Shown here one piece after another: positions 21,432-30,111 of a stretch of DNA of 64,000 nt. A program made the translations under genes and the position numbers. The notes under the pieces are model-generated. The model did no database searches, had not been told where the DNA came from, and saw only the letters and a program-made list of their open reading frames with translations. How positions within the stretch are numbered: the stretch's first letter is position 1; each line of letters starts with the position of its first letter. Source of the stretch: Pseudomonas sp. 7SR1 (GTDB lineage: Bacteria; Pseudomonadota; Gammaproteobacteria; Pseudomonadales; Pseudomonadaceae); the NCBI RefSeq assembly GCF_900156465.1, contig NZ_LT707064.1:3611001-3675000 (forward strand). The letters run 5' to 3'.

Positions 21432-21887
21432 ATGTGGGCTCATTGGTCTCTGGCGGCAATTCATCTTCTGGCCTTCGCCCTCGGGCTCTGGGCAGTGCTC
21501 ACGCGCGGTACGGCCCTGCGGCGCCTGGCCGGTGGCGTGGATGCGGTACGCAATGTGCTGGTGGCCGATAGCGTGTGGGGAGTGTCGGCACTGGTCCTGC
21601 TGGTGACCGGTGGGATGCGTGCTTTCGGCGGATTCGAAAAAGGCTCGGACTATTACCTGCACCAGCCTCTTTTCCATCTGAAGATGACCCTGCTTCTGCT
21701 GATCCTGCTGCTTGAACTCGTTCCCATGATCACATTGATCAAATGGCGGATGGCCCTGGGCAAGGGGGGGGGCATCGATGCATCCAGGGCAGGCCGACTG
21801 GCCCGGATCAGTCATGCCGAAGCGTTGCTGATGATGCTGATGGTGGTCGCTGCCACAGGCATGGCCCGTGGCGTGAGCTTGAGCTGA
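21432..21887 (+). CDS. DUF2214-family inner-membrane protein
   Basis: 151-aa protein with four hydrophobic helices (about residues 5-22, 45-65, 80-105, 130-146). The overall pattern (VADSVWGVSALVLLVTG, HLKMTLLLLILLLE) fits DUF2214 membrane proteins, whose function is unknown. It starts with ATG at 21432 after GACAGGA. It stands alone between a REPIN and the convergent rsmE gene. The 196 bp that follow to rsmE show no gene. Confidence 0.75.
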   Translation: MWAHWSLAAIHLLAFALGLWAVLTRGTALRRLAGGVDAVRNVLVADSVWGVSALVLLVTGGMRAFGGFEKGSDYYLHQPLFHLKMTLLLLILLLELVPMITLIKWRMALGKGGGIDASRAGRLARISHAEALLMMLMVVAATGMARGVSLS

Positions 21888-22083
21888 CCGGCACTGATAC
21901 CCGCTTCGTCGCCATTAAAACGAAATGTCCGACAGCCACGCCAGGGTCATGGCACTAATATCGGTTTCGAGGGTGTGGCGGAAAATCAGAAGCCGGATGG
22001 AGCAGGGATGGCGTGGGTGCGCCTGAATCTTTAGCCAGCCATTGCGGCGATGCAAACGGGCTGGCTGCGGACTGCTGCAGGGC

Positions 22084-22278
22084 TCAGGGAGTTTGCGGCT
22101 TGTCGGGGGCGGTAAGGCCGGCCTGAATGCGCTGATAAATCTCTTCGCGATGCACCGCAACGTTTTTCGGGGCATTGATGCCGATCCGGACCTGCTGGCC
22201 GCTAACGCCCAGAATGGTGATCGTGATGTCGTCACCAATGTTTATGCTTTCACCGACTTTGCGGGTGAGTATCAGCAT
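22084..22278 (-). CDS. rsmE: CsrA-family RNA-binding regulator RsmE
   Basis: 64-aa post-transcriptional regulator that binds GGA motifs in mRNA leaders and is titrated by RsmX/Y/Z small RNAs under GacA control. The sequence starts [20 protein letters not shown] and contains [16 protein letters not shown], with the RNA-contacting Arg of VAVHREE. The ending TAPDKPQTP and the [16 protein letters not shown] core match the P. fluorescens RsmE paralogue as I remember it rather than RsmA. The true start is 22278 (AAGGAGAA 4 nt upstream); the frame is open further but without a site. Confidence 0.9.
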   Translation of the reverse strand: MLILTRKVGESINIGDDITITILGVSGQQVRIGINAPKNVAVHREEIYQRIQAGLTAPDKPQTP

Positions 22279-22525
22279 GGTGTTCTCCTTGATTGCTTTA
22301 TAGGGCACCTGATTCAGACAGTGCAGATGTCGGTACTGCTTATAGATTAGTGCTAAGCGTCACAATGTGGGTGCCTCTTTGTGACGCGCAGACGTAGCAT
22401 TAATTCCCAGGGTGCGACTATACAGAGACGTCGTGCAGGATTCTCGTGTTTTGAGCATTGTTTGCGGGGTTCTTGGTGGGCGCGGGTGCTAAAATCGCCT
22501 CCTCATGTCTTCCAGAGGAAATGTT

Positions 22526-22891
22526 GTGCGCACATTGGCTTGGGTAATCGCGGTATTGATGCTGGCAGGATGTGGCGAGGGACGTGAGGTGGAAGCACCG
22601 AAACCGAAGCCATCCGTGGCTTCCACTCCGGCAGCCGCTGCCGCGCCGCAGTGGGGTGTCGAGGTTCGGGGCGAAACACCTCAAGCGGTCAGTGACCTGA
22701 CCGGATGGCTCATCGAACACAGCTTCATGTCGACCGTGGTCAAGGAGGACGGCAAGGACCGGGTCCTGGTAGGACCGTTCAACTCCCGGCCCGAAGCCGA
22801 AGCCGGGCAGGAGAAAATCAACGCCGCCCTGGTTCGGGCGAAAAAGCGCAACATCGAGACATTGGTGGTGGATTTTCCGGTCACCCGATAA
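22526..22891 (+). CDS. SPOR-domain lipoprotein
   Basis: 121-aa predicted lipoprotein. The GTG at 22526 is preferred because AGAGGA lies 6 nt upstream and it gives a clean lipoprotein signal (IAVLMLAGC); the ATG at 22505 has no ribosome site. After a Pro/Ala linker the C-terminal 70 residues look like a SPOR peptidoglycan-binding fold (WGVEVRGETPQAVSDLTGWL, RVLVGPFNSRPEAEAGQEKI). This suggests binding to denuded septal glycan, by family. It ends at a bidirectional terminator. Confidence 0.75.
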   Translation: MRTLAWVIAVLMLAGCGEGREVEAPKPKPSVASTPAAAAAPQWGVEVRGETPQAVSDLTGWLIEHSFMSTVVKEDGKDRVLVGPFNSRPEAEAGQEKINAALVRAKKRNIETLVVDFPVTR

Positions 22892-22904
22892 CCGGACGCA
22901 TACC

Positions 22905-22939
22905 AAAAGGCCCCGGACGCTGGACGTCCGGGGCCTTTT
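22905..22939. terminator. Bidirectional intrinsic terminator
   Basis: AAAAGGCCCCGGACG pairs with CGTCCGGGGCCTTTT around a 5-nt loop. It lies between the convergent SPOR lipoprotein gene and endA and can serve both. Confidence 0.9.
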
Positions 22940-22947
22940 CATTCTCA

Positions 22948-23646
22948 TCAGCCGCAGGCTTTCAGATCCACCGGGCCGACAAACTCGTTCCCGCGACCCA
23001 TGACACACGCCACGCTCTGGTTTCGTTGGCGCTCCCAGCTTTCCACCGGGTAGGTCTTGTCCCAGGCTTCGTACAGGCGTCGGTCCTGTTTCGAAAGACG
23101 CAAGCCGTACTGTTTGCTCATGTAGAAATAGGTCCGGGCGATCATGCCGCGAATGGACGGACGAGGCATGACCTTCTTGGCCTTGAAGTCCACCTGGGTC
23201 AGGCAGGAACCATACTGGCCTTTCTGCACCGGCAACCAGCCGAAGCTGAAATTGCTGCGATCACCATTCACTTCCCCGATGCTTGGCACCAGATTGTGAA
23301 GGTCGGCTTCGGCCCGCTGGTAGACCGGGTCGTAGCGCGTGCAATTCTTGCGGCCGCCTTGCTGCCAGCACTGACGCTGATGACCGATTTGCCACGCCGG
23401 GACGATATGTTCCCACTCGATGCGGGCGGCACGGCTGGCGTTCTTGCGCGGTACGTAGCCGCAAGCCGCCAGGTTCACGCGATTGCCGGTGTACTTGCAA
23501 CCGCAATAGAACTCGGTGGATTGAGGTGCGTAGAGTTTCCAGGCGATTTTCTTGGCTTCGTTGAAAGTCCGGGGCGCCGCGGCCTGGGCGCCCGTGGCGA
23601 TGAATACGAGCAATAACGCAAAACAGCGAACGATCATCAGGTTCAA
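22948..23646 (-). CDS. endA: Endonuclease I family secreted nuclease
   Basis: 232-aa non-specific nuclease with an N-terminal signal peptide (cut near AQAA). The beta-beta-alpha metal region is seen as RIEWEHIVPAWQIG (catalytic His) with DLHNLVPSIGEVNGDRSNF, and eight cysteines suit a periplasmic or secreted enzyme. Its start overlaps the stop of the preceding DUF1654 gene at ATGA, so both would be made from the LexA-box promoter. An internal ATG at 23637 is an alternative start. Confidence 0.88.
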   Translation of the reverse strand: MNLMIVRCFALLLVFIATGAQAAAPRTFNEAKKIAWKLYAPQSTEFYCGCKYTGNRVNLAACGYVPRKNASRAARIEWEHIVPAWQIGHQRQCWQQGGRKNCTRYDPVYQRAEADLHNLVPSIGEVNGDRSNFSFGWLPVQKGQYGSCLTQVDFKAKKVMPRPSIRGMIARTYFYMSKQYGLRLSKQDRRLYEAWDKTYPVESWERQRNQSVACVMGRGNEFVGPVDLKACG

Positions 23647-23891
23647 TCTTCCTTCGGCACTACCCAGAAAACCTGTACGCCACCGTCATCGCGATAGGCG
23701 AGGGTGACGTTGTCGTTCTCATCGATCTCTTCCAGCAGGCGTTCCCATTCCTCCACTGGCTCGTCGGGAAGCCGGAAGATCAGCGCGGCCTTGGCTTTCT
23801 GGGCGATGGGAGAGTTGATGATTTTCGAGACCCGCAGGCCGATTCGTGTATAGGCGTCCAAGGGGGTCGCTGCAGTGGAGGGCGTGGCCAC
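23643..23891 (-). CDS. DUF1654-family protein, SOS-box controlled
   Basis: 82-aa protein read from GTG at 23891, which has AAGGAT upstream; the longer open frame starts within the promoter region and is unlikely. The core RIGLRVSKIINSPIAQKAKA followed by PVEEWERLLEEI and the acidic NDNVTLAYRDDGGVQVFW is shared with the prophage protein at 57033-57401 (LGLRVSAMINSPIAQLGRRV, DWERIMELL). The function is unknown. It shares a transcript with endA, and a consensus LexA box lies 20 bp upstream of the start. Confidence 0.8.
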   Translation of the reverse strand: MATPSTAATPLDAYTRIGLRVSKIINSPIAQKAKAALIFRLPDEPVEEWERLLEEIDENDNVTLAYRDDGGVQVFWVVPKED

Positions 23892-23910
23892 AGGATTATC
23901 CTTATTTAGG

Positions 23911-23926
23911 CTGTACGTGCATACAG
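23911..23926 (-). promoter_or_regulatory. LexA (SOS) box
   Basis: CTGTACGTGCATACAG fits CTG-N10-CAG with the preferred TA-rich flanks (CTGTA...TACAG). It lies just upstream of the DUF1654-endA start. A near-identical box stands before the prophage DUF1654 gene. Confidence 0.85.
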
Positions 23927-24064
23927 TATTTAACCGTAGGCATTTACGCAACTGCTTAAAATTCAAGAAAATCGTCTGACAGCGCTTTTTTGGTTTTGAT
24001 GTAGGAAGTGGGATCTTTTTTTGCCAGTCAGGCAACCAGGCGAGATACTCGATGACCTCGAGCG

Positions 24065-24115
24065 TTGACAAATGACCGAAGCGTTACCATAGTTCACTTC
24101 ACGCAAACGTTTGCG
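24065..24115 (+). promoter_or_regulatory. rbs operon promoter with RbsR operator
   Basis: -35 TTGACA (24065-24070), a 17-bp spacer and -10 CATAGT (24088-24093). The perfect palindrome CGCAAACGTTTGCG (24102-24115) lies across the expected start site. It is the classic LacI/GalR-family operator form and matches the RbsR gene in the operon. Binding there would block transcription until ribose is present. Confidence 0.85.
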
Positions 24116-24168
24116 CGGCATCCGCACGATGCTTTTGCCCACAATAATCATAAGATCGGAGTGAACCC

Positions 24169-25125
24169 ATGAAGCTGCCATTCGCTGGACGCCTTCTCGC
24201 CGTCGCCATGCTCGCGACCGCATCCGCCACGCTGCCTTTCTCCTCGGCATTCGCCCAGACCACTGAAAAACCCAAGGTTGCCCTGGTCATGAAATCCCTG
24301 GCCAATGAATTCTTCCTGACCATGGAAGACGGCGCCAAGGCCTATCAGAAGGAACACTCCGCCGATTTCGACCTGATCTCCAACGGGATCAAGGATGAAA
24401 CCGACACCGCCAACCAGATTCGTATCGTCGAGCAGATGATCGTGTCCAAGGTCGATGCCCTCATCATCGCGCCCGCCGACTCCAAGGCGATGGTGCCGGT
24501 AATCAAGAAAGCCGTCGACGCCGGCATCACGGTGGTCAACATCGACAACCAGCTCGACCCGGACGTGGTCAAGAGCAAGAACATCACCGTGCCGTTCGTA
24601 GGTCCCGACAACCGCAAGGGCGCGCGCCTGGTGGGCGAGTACCTGGCCAAGCAACTCAAGGCCGGCGACGAGGTGGGGATCATCGAGGGCGTGTCCACCA
24701 CCACCAATGCCCAGGCACGTACCGCAGGCTTCAAGGATGCAATGGAGGCGGCGCAGATCAAGGTCGTGTCCCTGCAGTCCGGTGACTGGGAAATCAACAA
24801 GGGCAACCAGGTCGCGGCGTCGATGCTCAGCGAATACCCGAACATCAAGGCGCTGCTGGCCGGTAACGACAGCATGGCGGTCGGCGCAGTGTCGGCGGTG
24901 CGTGCAGCGGGCAAGGCGGGCAAGGTGCAGGTGGTCGGCTACGACAACATCAATGCCATCAAGCCCATGCTCAAGGACGGTCGTGTCCTGGCCACGGCTG
25001 ATCAATTCGCAGCCCGGCAAGCGGTATTCGGTATCGAGACCGCGCTGAAAATCCTCAAGAAAGAAAAAGTCGAAAGCGGCGCCAACGGCGTTATCGAAAC
25101 TCCAGTCGAGCTGGTTACCAAGTAG
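24169..25125 (+). CDS. rbsB: Ribose ABC transporter substrate-binding protein
   Basis: 318-aa periplasmic binding protein with a signal peptide ending near AFAQ. The periplasmic-binding fold is seen as KPKVALVMKSLANEFFLTME, VDALIIAPADSKAMVPVIKK, GIIEGVSTTTNAQART and KALLAGNDSMAVGAVSA. It is the first gene of the operon and delivers ribose to RbsAC. A ribosome site (CGGAG) precedes the ATG at 24169. Confidence 0.93.
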   Translation: MKLPFAGRLLAVAMLATASATLPFSSAFAQTTEKPKVALVMKSLANEFFLTMEDGAKAYQKEHSADFDLISNGIKDETDTANQIRIVEQMIVSKVDALIIAPADSKAMVPVIKKAVDAGITVVNIDNQLDPDVVKSKNITVPFVGPDNRKGARLVGEYLAKQLKAGDEVGIIEGVSTTTNAQARTAGFKDAMEAAQIKVVSLQSGDWEINKGNQVAASMLSEYPNIKALLAGNDSMAVGAVSAVRAAGKAGKVQVVGYDNINAIKPMLKDGRVLATADQFAARQAVFGIETALKILKKEKVESGANGVIETPVELVTK

Positions 25126-25183
25126 CTGTCCTGGCGACATAACGGCGCTCGCTCATCCGGGCGGGCGCATGGAGAGTCTTTTT

Positions 25184-26737
25184 ATGTCCGTTTGCGATCC
25201 GAACGCTGTCCTGACCGTCAGCGGTATCGGCAAGACCTATGCCCAACCGGTGTTGACCGACATCGACCTGGCGTTGATGCGCGGCGAGGTGCTGGCGCTG
25301 ACCGGCGAGAATGGTGCCGGTAAAAGCACCCTGTCCAAGATCATCGGCGGGCTGGTGACGCCCACTACCGGGCAGATGCAGTTCCAGGGGCAGGCCTATC
25401 GTCCCGGCAGTCGTAGCCAGGCTGAGGAACTGGGCGTGCGCATGGTCATGCAGGAACTCAACCTGCTGCCCACCCTTTCGGTGGCGGAAAACCTGTTTCT
25501 CGACAATCTGCCCAATAGTGGCGGCTGGATCAGCCGCAAGCAGTTGCGCAAGGCAGCGATCAAGGCGATGGCCCAGGTCGGGCTCGATGCGATTGACCCC
25601 GATACCCTCGTGGGCGAGCTGGGTATCGGCCACCAGCAGATGGTCGAGATCGCGCGCAACCTGATCGGCGATTGCCACGTGCTGATTCTCGACGAACCGA
25701 CCGCGATGCTGACGGCCCGGGAAGTCGAGATGCTTTTCGAACAGATCACCCGCCTGCAGGCCCGGGGCGTGTCGATCATCTACATTTCCCATCGTCTCGA
25801 AGAACTGGCGCGGGTGGCCCAGCGCATCGCAGTGCTGCGCGACGGAAACCTGGTCTGCGTCGAACCGATGGCCAACTACAACAGCGAGCAACTGGTGACG
25901 CTGATGGTGGGCCGCGAGTTGGGCGAGCACATCGACCTGGGGCCGCGCAAGATCGGCGCGCCAGCCTTGACGGTGACTGGCCTGACCCGCTCCGACAAGG
26001 TTCGCGACGTTTCCTTCGAAGTGCGCAGCGGCGAGATATTCGGCATCTCCGGACTGATCGGGGCAGGGCGCACCGAGTTGATGCGCTTGATCTTCGGTGC
26101 CGATGCGGCCGACAGCGGTACCGTGGCACTGGGTTCACCGGCCCGGGTCGTCGATATCCGGTCCCCGGCCGATGCGGTGGCCCATGGCATCGCATTGATC
26201 ACCGAAGATCGCAAGGGCGAAGGGCTGCTGCTGACCCAGTCGATCGCCGCCAACATCGCCCTGGGCAACATGCCGGAAATCTCCAGCGCCGGCATCGTCA
26301 ATGGCGGCGAGGAACTCTCCTTGGCTCGGCGGCAGATCGACGCCATGCGCATCCGCAGTTCCAGCCCGACACAGTTGGTGTCCGAACTCTCGGGTGGCAA
26401 TCAACAGAAAGTCGTGATCGGCCGCTGGCTGGAGCGCGACTGCTCGGTGCTGCTGTTCGACGAGCCGACCCGGGGCATCGACGTCGGCGCCAAATTCGAT
26501 ATCTACGCCTTGCTCGGCGAACTGACCCGCCAGGGCAAGGCGCTGGTGGTGGTTTCCAGCGACCTGCGCGAGCTGATGCTGATCTGTGACCGGATCGGTG
26601 TGTTGTCCGCCGGGCGCCTGATCGACACCTTCGAGCGCGACAGCTGGACCCAGGATGACTTGCTTGCCGCCGCATTCGCCGGCTATCAGAAACGTGATGC
26701 GTTGCTCAACGAAGCAGCGCCTAGGGAAATTTCATGA
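25184..26737 (+). CDS. rbsA: Ribose ABC transporter ATP-binding protein
   Basis: 517-aa double-ATPase. The first domain has Walker A GENGAGKSTL and Walker B VLILDEPTAML; the second has the degenerate P-loop GLIGAGRTEL, signature LSGGNQQKV and VLLFDEPTRGID. The ATG at 25184 is chosen because GGAGAG lies 8-9 nt upstream; an in-frame ATG at 25169 overlaps that site. It overlaps rbsC at ATGA. Confidence 0.94.
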   Translation: MSVCDPNAVLTVSGIGKTYAQPVLTDIDLALMRGEVLALTGENGAGKSTLSKIIGGLVTPTTGQMQFQGQAYRPGSRSQAEELGVRMVMQELNLLPTLSVAENLFLDNLPNSGGWISRKQLRKAAIKAMAQVGLDAIDPDTLVGELGIGHQQMVEIARNLIGDCHVLILDEPTAMLTAREVEMLFEQITRLQARGVSIIYISHRLEELARVAQRIAVLRDGNLVCVEPMANYNSEQLVTLMVGRELGEHIDLGPRKIGAPALTVTGLTRSDKVRDVSFEVRSGEIFGISGLIGAGRTELMRLIFGADAADSGTVALGSPARVVDIRSPADAVAHGIALITEDRKGEGLLLTQSIAANIALGNMPEISSAGIVNGGEELSLARRQIDAMRIRSSSPTQLVSELSGGNQQKVVIGRWLERDCSVLLFDEPTRGIDVGAKFDIYALLGELTRQGKALVVVSSDLRELMLICDRIGVLSAGRLIDTFERDSWTQDDLLAAAFAGYQKRDALLNEAAPREIS

Positions 26738-27711
26738 AAACCGCATCTGCCGTCGGTAAACCGAGTGGTAACTTCTATGGCCTCGGCACCTACCTGGGGC
26801 TGGCCGGCGCTCTGTTGGCCATGGTTGCGCTGTTCTCGGTCCTGAGCAGCCATTTCCTGTCCTACGACACCTTCAGCACGCTGGCCAACCAGATCCCGGA
26901 CCTCATGGTGCTGGCGGTGGGCATGACGTTCATCCTGATCATCGGCGGCATCGACCTGTCGGTAGGGTCGGTGCTGGCGCTGGCGGCATCCACAGTGAGC
27001 GTGGCGGTGCTGGGCTGGGGCTGGAGCGTCTGGCCTTCGGCGCTGCTGGGCATGGCCGTGGCTGCGCTGGCGGGGACCGTCACCGGTTCGATCACCGTGG
27101 CGTGGCGGATTCCCTCGTTCATCGTGTCCCTGGGTGTGCTGGAGATGGCCCGCGGCCTGGCGTACCAGATGACCGGCTCCCGGACCGCCTATATCGGCGA
27201 CTCCTTCGCCTGGCTGTCCAATCCCATCGCATTCGGTATCTCGCCGTCATTCATCATTGCCCTGCTGGTGATTTTCATCGCCCAGGCGGTGTTGACCCGT
27301 ACCGTGTTCGGCCGCTACCTGATCGGCATCGGCACCAATGAAGAGGCGGTGCGCCTGGCCGGTATCAACCCAAAGCCGTACAAGATCCTGGTATTCAGCC
27401 TGATGGGGCTGTTGGCCGGTGTCGCGGCGCTGTTCCAGATTTCGCGCCTGGAAGCGGCGGACCCGAACGCCGGTTCGGGCCTCGAATTGCAGGTCATCGC
27501 CGCAGTGGTGATCGGCGGCACCAGCCTGATGGGCGGGCGTGGTTCGGTTATCAGCACGTTCTTCGGCGTACTGATCATTTCCGTGTTGGCGGCGGGCCTG
27601 GCGCAGATCGGTGCCACCGAACCCACCAAGCGCATCATTACCGGTGCGGTGATCGTGATCGCGGTGGTGCTCGACACCTATCGCAGCCAACGCGCCAATC
27701 GGCGGGCCTGA
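26734..27711 (+). CDS. rbsC: Ribose ABC transporter permease
   Basis: 325-aa inner-membrane permease of the BPD_transp_2 family with about 8-10 hydrophobic helices. Family blocks seen: IIGGIDLSVGSVLALAA, NEEAVRLAGINPKPYKILVF (cytoplasmic loop that contacts RbsA) and GGTSLMGGRGSVISTFFG. It starts within the rbsA stop codon. Confidence 0.94.
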   Translation: MKTASAVGKPSGNFYGLGTYLGLAGALLAMVALFSVLSSHFLSYDTFSTLANQIPDLMVLAVGMTFILIIGGIDLSVGSVLALAASTVSVAVLGWGWSVWPSALLGMAVAALAGTVTGSITVAWRIPSFIVSLGVLEMARGLAYQMTGSRTAYIGDSFAWLSNPIAFGISPSFIIALLVIFIAQAVLTRTVFGRYLIGIGTNEEAVRLAGINPKPYKILVFSLMGLLAGVAALFQISRLEAADPNAGSGLELQVIAAVVIGGTSLMGGRGSVISTFFGVLIISVLAAGLAQIGATEPTKRIITGAVIVIAVVLDTYRSQRANRRA

Positions 27712-27714
27712 GCC

Positions 27715-28734
27715 ATGGCGACGATCAAGGATGTAGCGGCGCTCGCGGGGATTTCCTATACCACGGTGTCCCATGTGGTGAACAAGACGCGACCGGTCAG
27801 CAAGGAAGTACGGCTCAAGGTCGAGGAGGCCATCGCGCGCCTCGACTACGTGCCCAGTGCGGTAGCCCGTTCGCTCAAGGCCAAGACCACGGCCACCATC
27901 GGCCTGCTGGTGCCCAACAGCCTGAACCCATACTTCGCTGAACTGGCCCGGGGCATCGAGGATTATTGCGAGCGAAACGGTTACTGCGTGATCCTGTGCA
28001 ATTCCGACGACAACCCGGACAAACAGCGCAGTTACCTGCGAGTGCTTCTGGAGAAACGCATCGATGGCCTGATCGTCGCTTCCGCTGGCGGCGATGTCGG
28101 CCTGGCCGAGGGACTGGCCAGCGTGCGTACGCCCATGGTCATCGTCGACCGTGGCCTGGACGGCCTCGAGGCGGACCTGGTGCGCATCGACCACGAGTAT
28201 GGCGCTTACCTGGCCACCCGGCACTTGCTGGAGTTGGGCCACCGTGACATCGCCTTCATCGGTGGCCCGGCGGACACCAGCGTGGCTCAGATGCGCCAGG
28301 CCGGATACTGCCGGGCCCTGGAGGAGGCGGGGATCGAGCTGGCGACCGGGCGCATGCTCGATAGCGATTTCACCAGCACCGGCGGCTATCGCGCGGCGGC
28401 CAGCCTGCTCGAACACCAGCCGCCCAGTGCGATCTTCGCGGCCAACGACATGATCGGCATCGGTGTGCTGCGGGCCGCCGCCGAACGCAATGTGCGGGTG
28501 CCCAGCGAACTGTCGGTCATCGGGTTCGATGACATCCAGATGAGCCGGTATGTCTATCCGGCATTGACCACGGTAGGGCAGTCGATCCTGCAGTTGGGCG
28601 AGATGGCGGCCGAGGTGCTGCTGCGGCGTATCGCTACGCCCGCGCTCGCCACCGAGCAACGGATCGTCACGCCCAGCATTGTCTTGCGAGAGTCGACCGC
28701 GCCGTTGTCCGGTGCGTTCGCCCAATACCGCTGA
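27715..28734 (+). CDS. rbsR: LacI-family ribose operon repressor RbsR
   Basis: 339-aa repressor. The N-terminal helix-turn-helix and hinge (TIKDVAALAGISYTTVSHVV, ARLDYVPSAVARSLK) are followed by a sugar-binding core related to RbsB. It is encoded inside the operon it should regulate and probably binds CGCAAACGTTTGCG upstream of rbsB, with ribose or a phosphate ester as inducer. It follows rbsC by 3 nt. Confidence 0.93.
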   Translation: MATIKDVAALAGISYTTVSHVVNKTRPVSKEVRLKVEEAIARLDYVPSAVARSLKAKTTATIGLLVPNSLNPYFAELARGIEDYCERNGYCVILCNSDDNPDKQRSYLRVLLEKRIDGLIVASAGGDVGLAEGLASVRTPMVIVDRGLDGLEADLVRIDHEYGAYLATRHLLELGHRDIAFIGGPADTSVAQMRQAGYCRALEEAGIELATGRMLDSDFTSTGGYRAAASLLEHQPPSAIFAANDMIGIGVLRAAAERNVRVPSELSVIGFDDIQMSRYVYPALTTVGQSILQLGEMAAEVLLRRIATPALATEQRIVTPSIVLRESTAPLSGAFAQYR

Positions 28735-28757
28735 ACCGAATTGATGAGTGATGATGT

Positions 28758-29672
28758 ATGCCAGCAAAAGTAGTGGTGATAGGCAGCCTGAACATGGACC
28801 TGGTGACCCGGGCGCCGCGTCTGCCCCGGGGAGGGGAGACGCTGATCGGTGAATCGTTTTCCACCATTGCAGGCGGCAAGGGTGCGAACCAGGCCGTGGC
28901 CGCAGCGCGCCTGGGGGCGCAGGTCGCCATGGTCGGTTGCGTGGGCGGCGACGCCTATGGCCAGCAGTTGCGCGGCGCGTTGGTGAACGAAGGCATCGAT
29001 TGCCAGGCGGTCAGCGTCGTGGAAGGTTCCAGTGGCGTGGCGCTGATCGTGGTCGATGACAACAGCCAGAATGCGATCGTGATCGTCGCCGGAGCCAACG
29101 GTGCGCTCACTCCAGCGGTCCTGGGCGGTTTCGACGAGGTGCTGCAAAGCGCCGACGTCATCGTCTGCCAGCTGGAAGTCCCGGATGCCACCGTCGCCCA
29201 TGCGCTCAAGCGCGGCCGTGAGCTGGGCAAGATCGTCATCCTCAACCCGGCACCGGCCTCCCACGCATTGCCGGCCGACTGGTACGCCTGTGTCGACTAC
29301 CTGATTCCCAACGAAAGCGAAGCCGCCATGCTGAGCGGTTTGGCGGTGGACTCCCTGGAAACCGCCGAAGCCGCCGCGGCGCAATTGATCGGTGCCGGCG
29401 CGGGCAAGGTGATCGTGACGCTGGGCGGCCAAGGGTTGATGTTCGCCAACGGTTCGAGTTTCGAGCACTTCCCGGCGCCGCGGGTCAAGGCCGTGGACAC
29501 CACGGCGGCGGGGGATACCTTTGTCGGCGGGTTCGCTGCCGCCCTGGCCAATGGGAAAAGCGAGGTGGAGGCCATTCGTCTCGGTCAGGTGGCCGCCGCG
29601 CTGTCGGTCACTCGCATCGGGGCACAGCCCTCCATTCCCACGTTGCAGGAAGTACAGGCTTTCGAATCATGA
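28758..29672 (+). CDS. rbsK: Ribokinase
   Basis: 304-aa PfkB-family kinase that makes ribose 5-phosphate. It shows the N-terminal [16 protein letters not shown] signature and the C-terminal [17 protein letters not shown] with the catalytic Asp and anion hole, plus [10 protein letters not shown]. It overlaps rbsD at ATGA. Confidence 0.95.
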   Translation: MPAKVVVIGSLNMDLVTRAPRLPRGGETLIGESFSTIAGGKGANQAVAAARLGAQVAMVGCVGGDAYGQQLRGALVNEGIDCQAVSVVEGSSGVALIVVDDNSQNAIVIVAGANGALTPAVLGGFDEVLQSADVIVCQLEVPDATVAHALKRGRELGKIVILNPAPASHALPADWYACVDYLIPNESEAAMLSGLAVDSLETAEAAAAQLIGAGAGKVIVTLGGQGLMFANGSSFEHFPAPRVKAVDTTAAGDTFVGGFAAALANGKSEVEAIRLGQVAAALSVTRIGAQPSIPTLQEVQAFES

Positions 29673-30073
29673 AAAAGACTCCGTTATTGAATGTGGCCCT
29701 CTCTCGGTTGATCGCTTCCCTCGGTCATGGCGACAAAGTGGTCATTGGTGATGCCGGCCTGCCCGTACCGCCGCAGGTCGAGTTGATCGACCTGGCCCTG
29801 ACACCTGGAATTCCCGATTTCATCAGCACGCTGAAGGTGGTGCTCAGCGAAATGCAGGTGCAAAGCCATGTGCTGGCCGAGGAGATCTACGATAAGCAGC
29901 CGTCGGCCCTGGCGGCGCTCGAGACGCTTCATGCCCAGAATGCGCTGGGGACGCGGGAATTGGTCAGCCATGAGCAATTCAAAGCCCTTAGCCGACAAGC
30001 TCGGGCGATCATTCGCACAGGAGAATGCTCTCCGTACTGCAACATCGTGCTGATCGCCGGAGTAACGTTCTAA
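29669..30073 (+). CDS. rbsD: D-ribose pyranase
   Basis: 134-aa protein that converts beta-pyranose to beta-furanose ribose for RbsK. Family blocks: [20 protein letters not shown] with the catalytic His, GDAGLPVP, and the C-terminal [19 protein letters not shown]. It is translationally coupled to rbsK. Confidence 0.95.
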   Translation: MKKTPLLNVALSRLIASLGHGDKVVIGDAGLPVPPQVELIDLALTPGIPDFISTLKVVLSEMQVQSHVLAEEIYDKQPSALAALETLHAQNALGTRELVSHEQFKALSRQARAIIRTGECSPYCNIVLIAGVTF

Positions 30074-30111
30074 CTGCCGAGTTCTGTCAAACCCTGCACA
30101 AGGAGTGCGCC

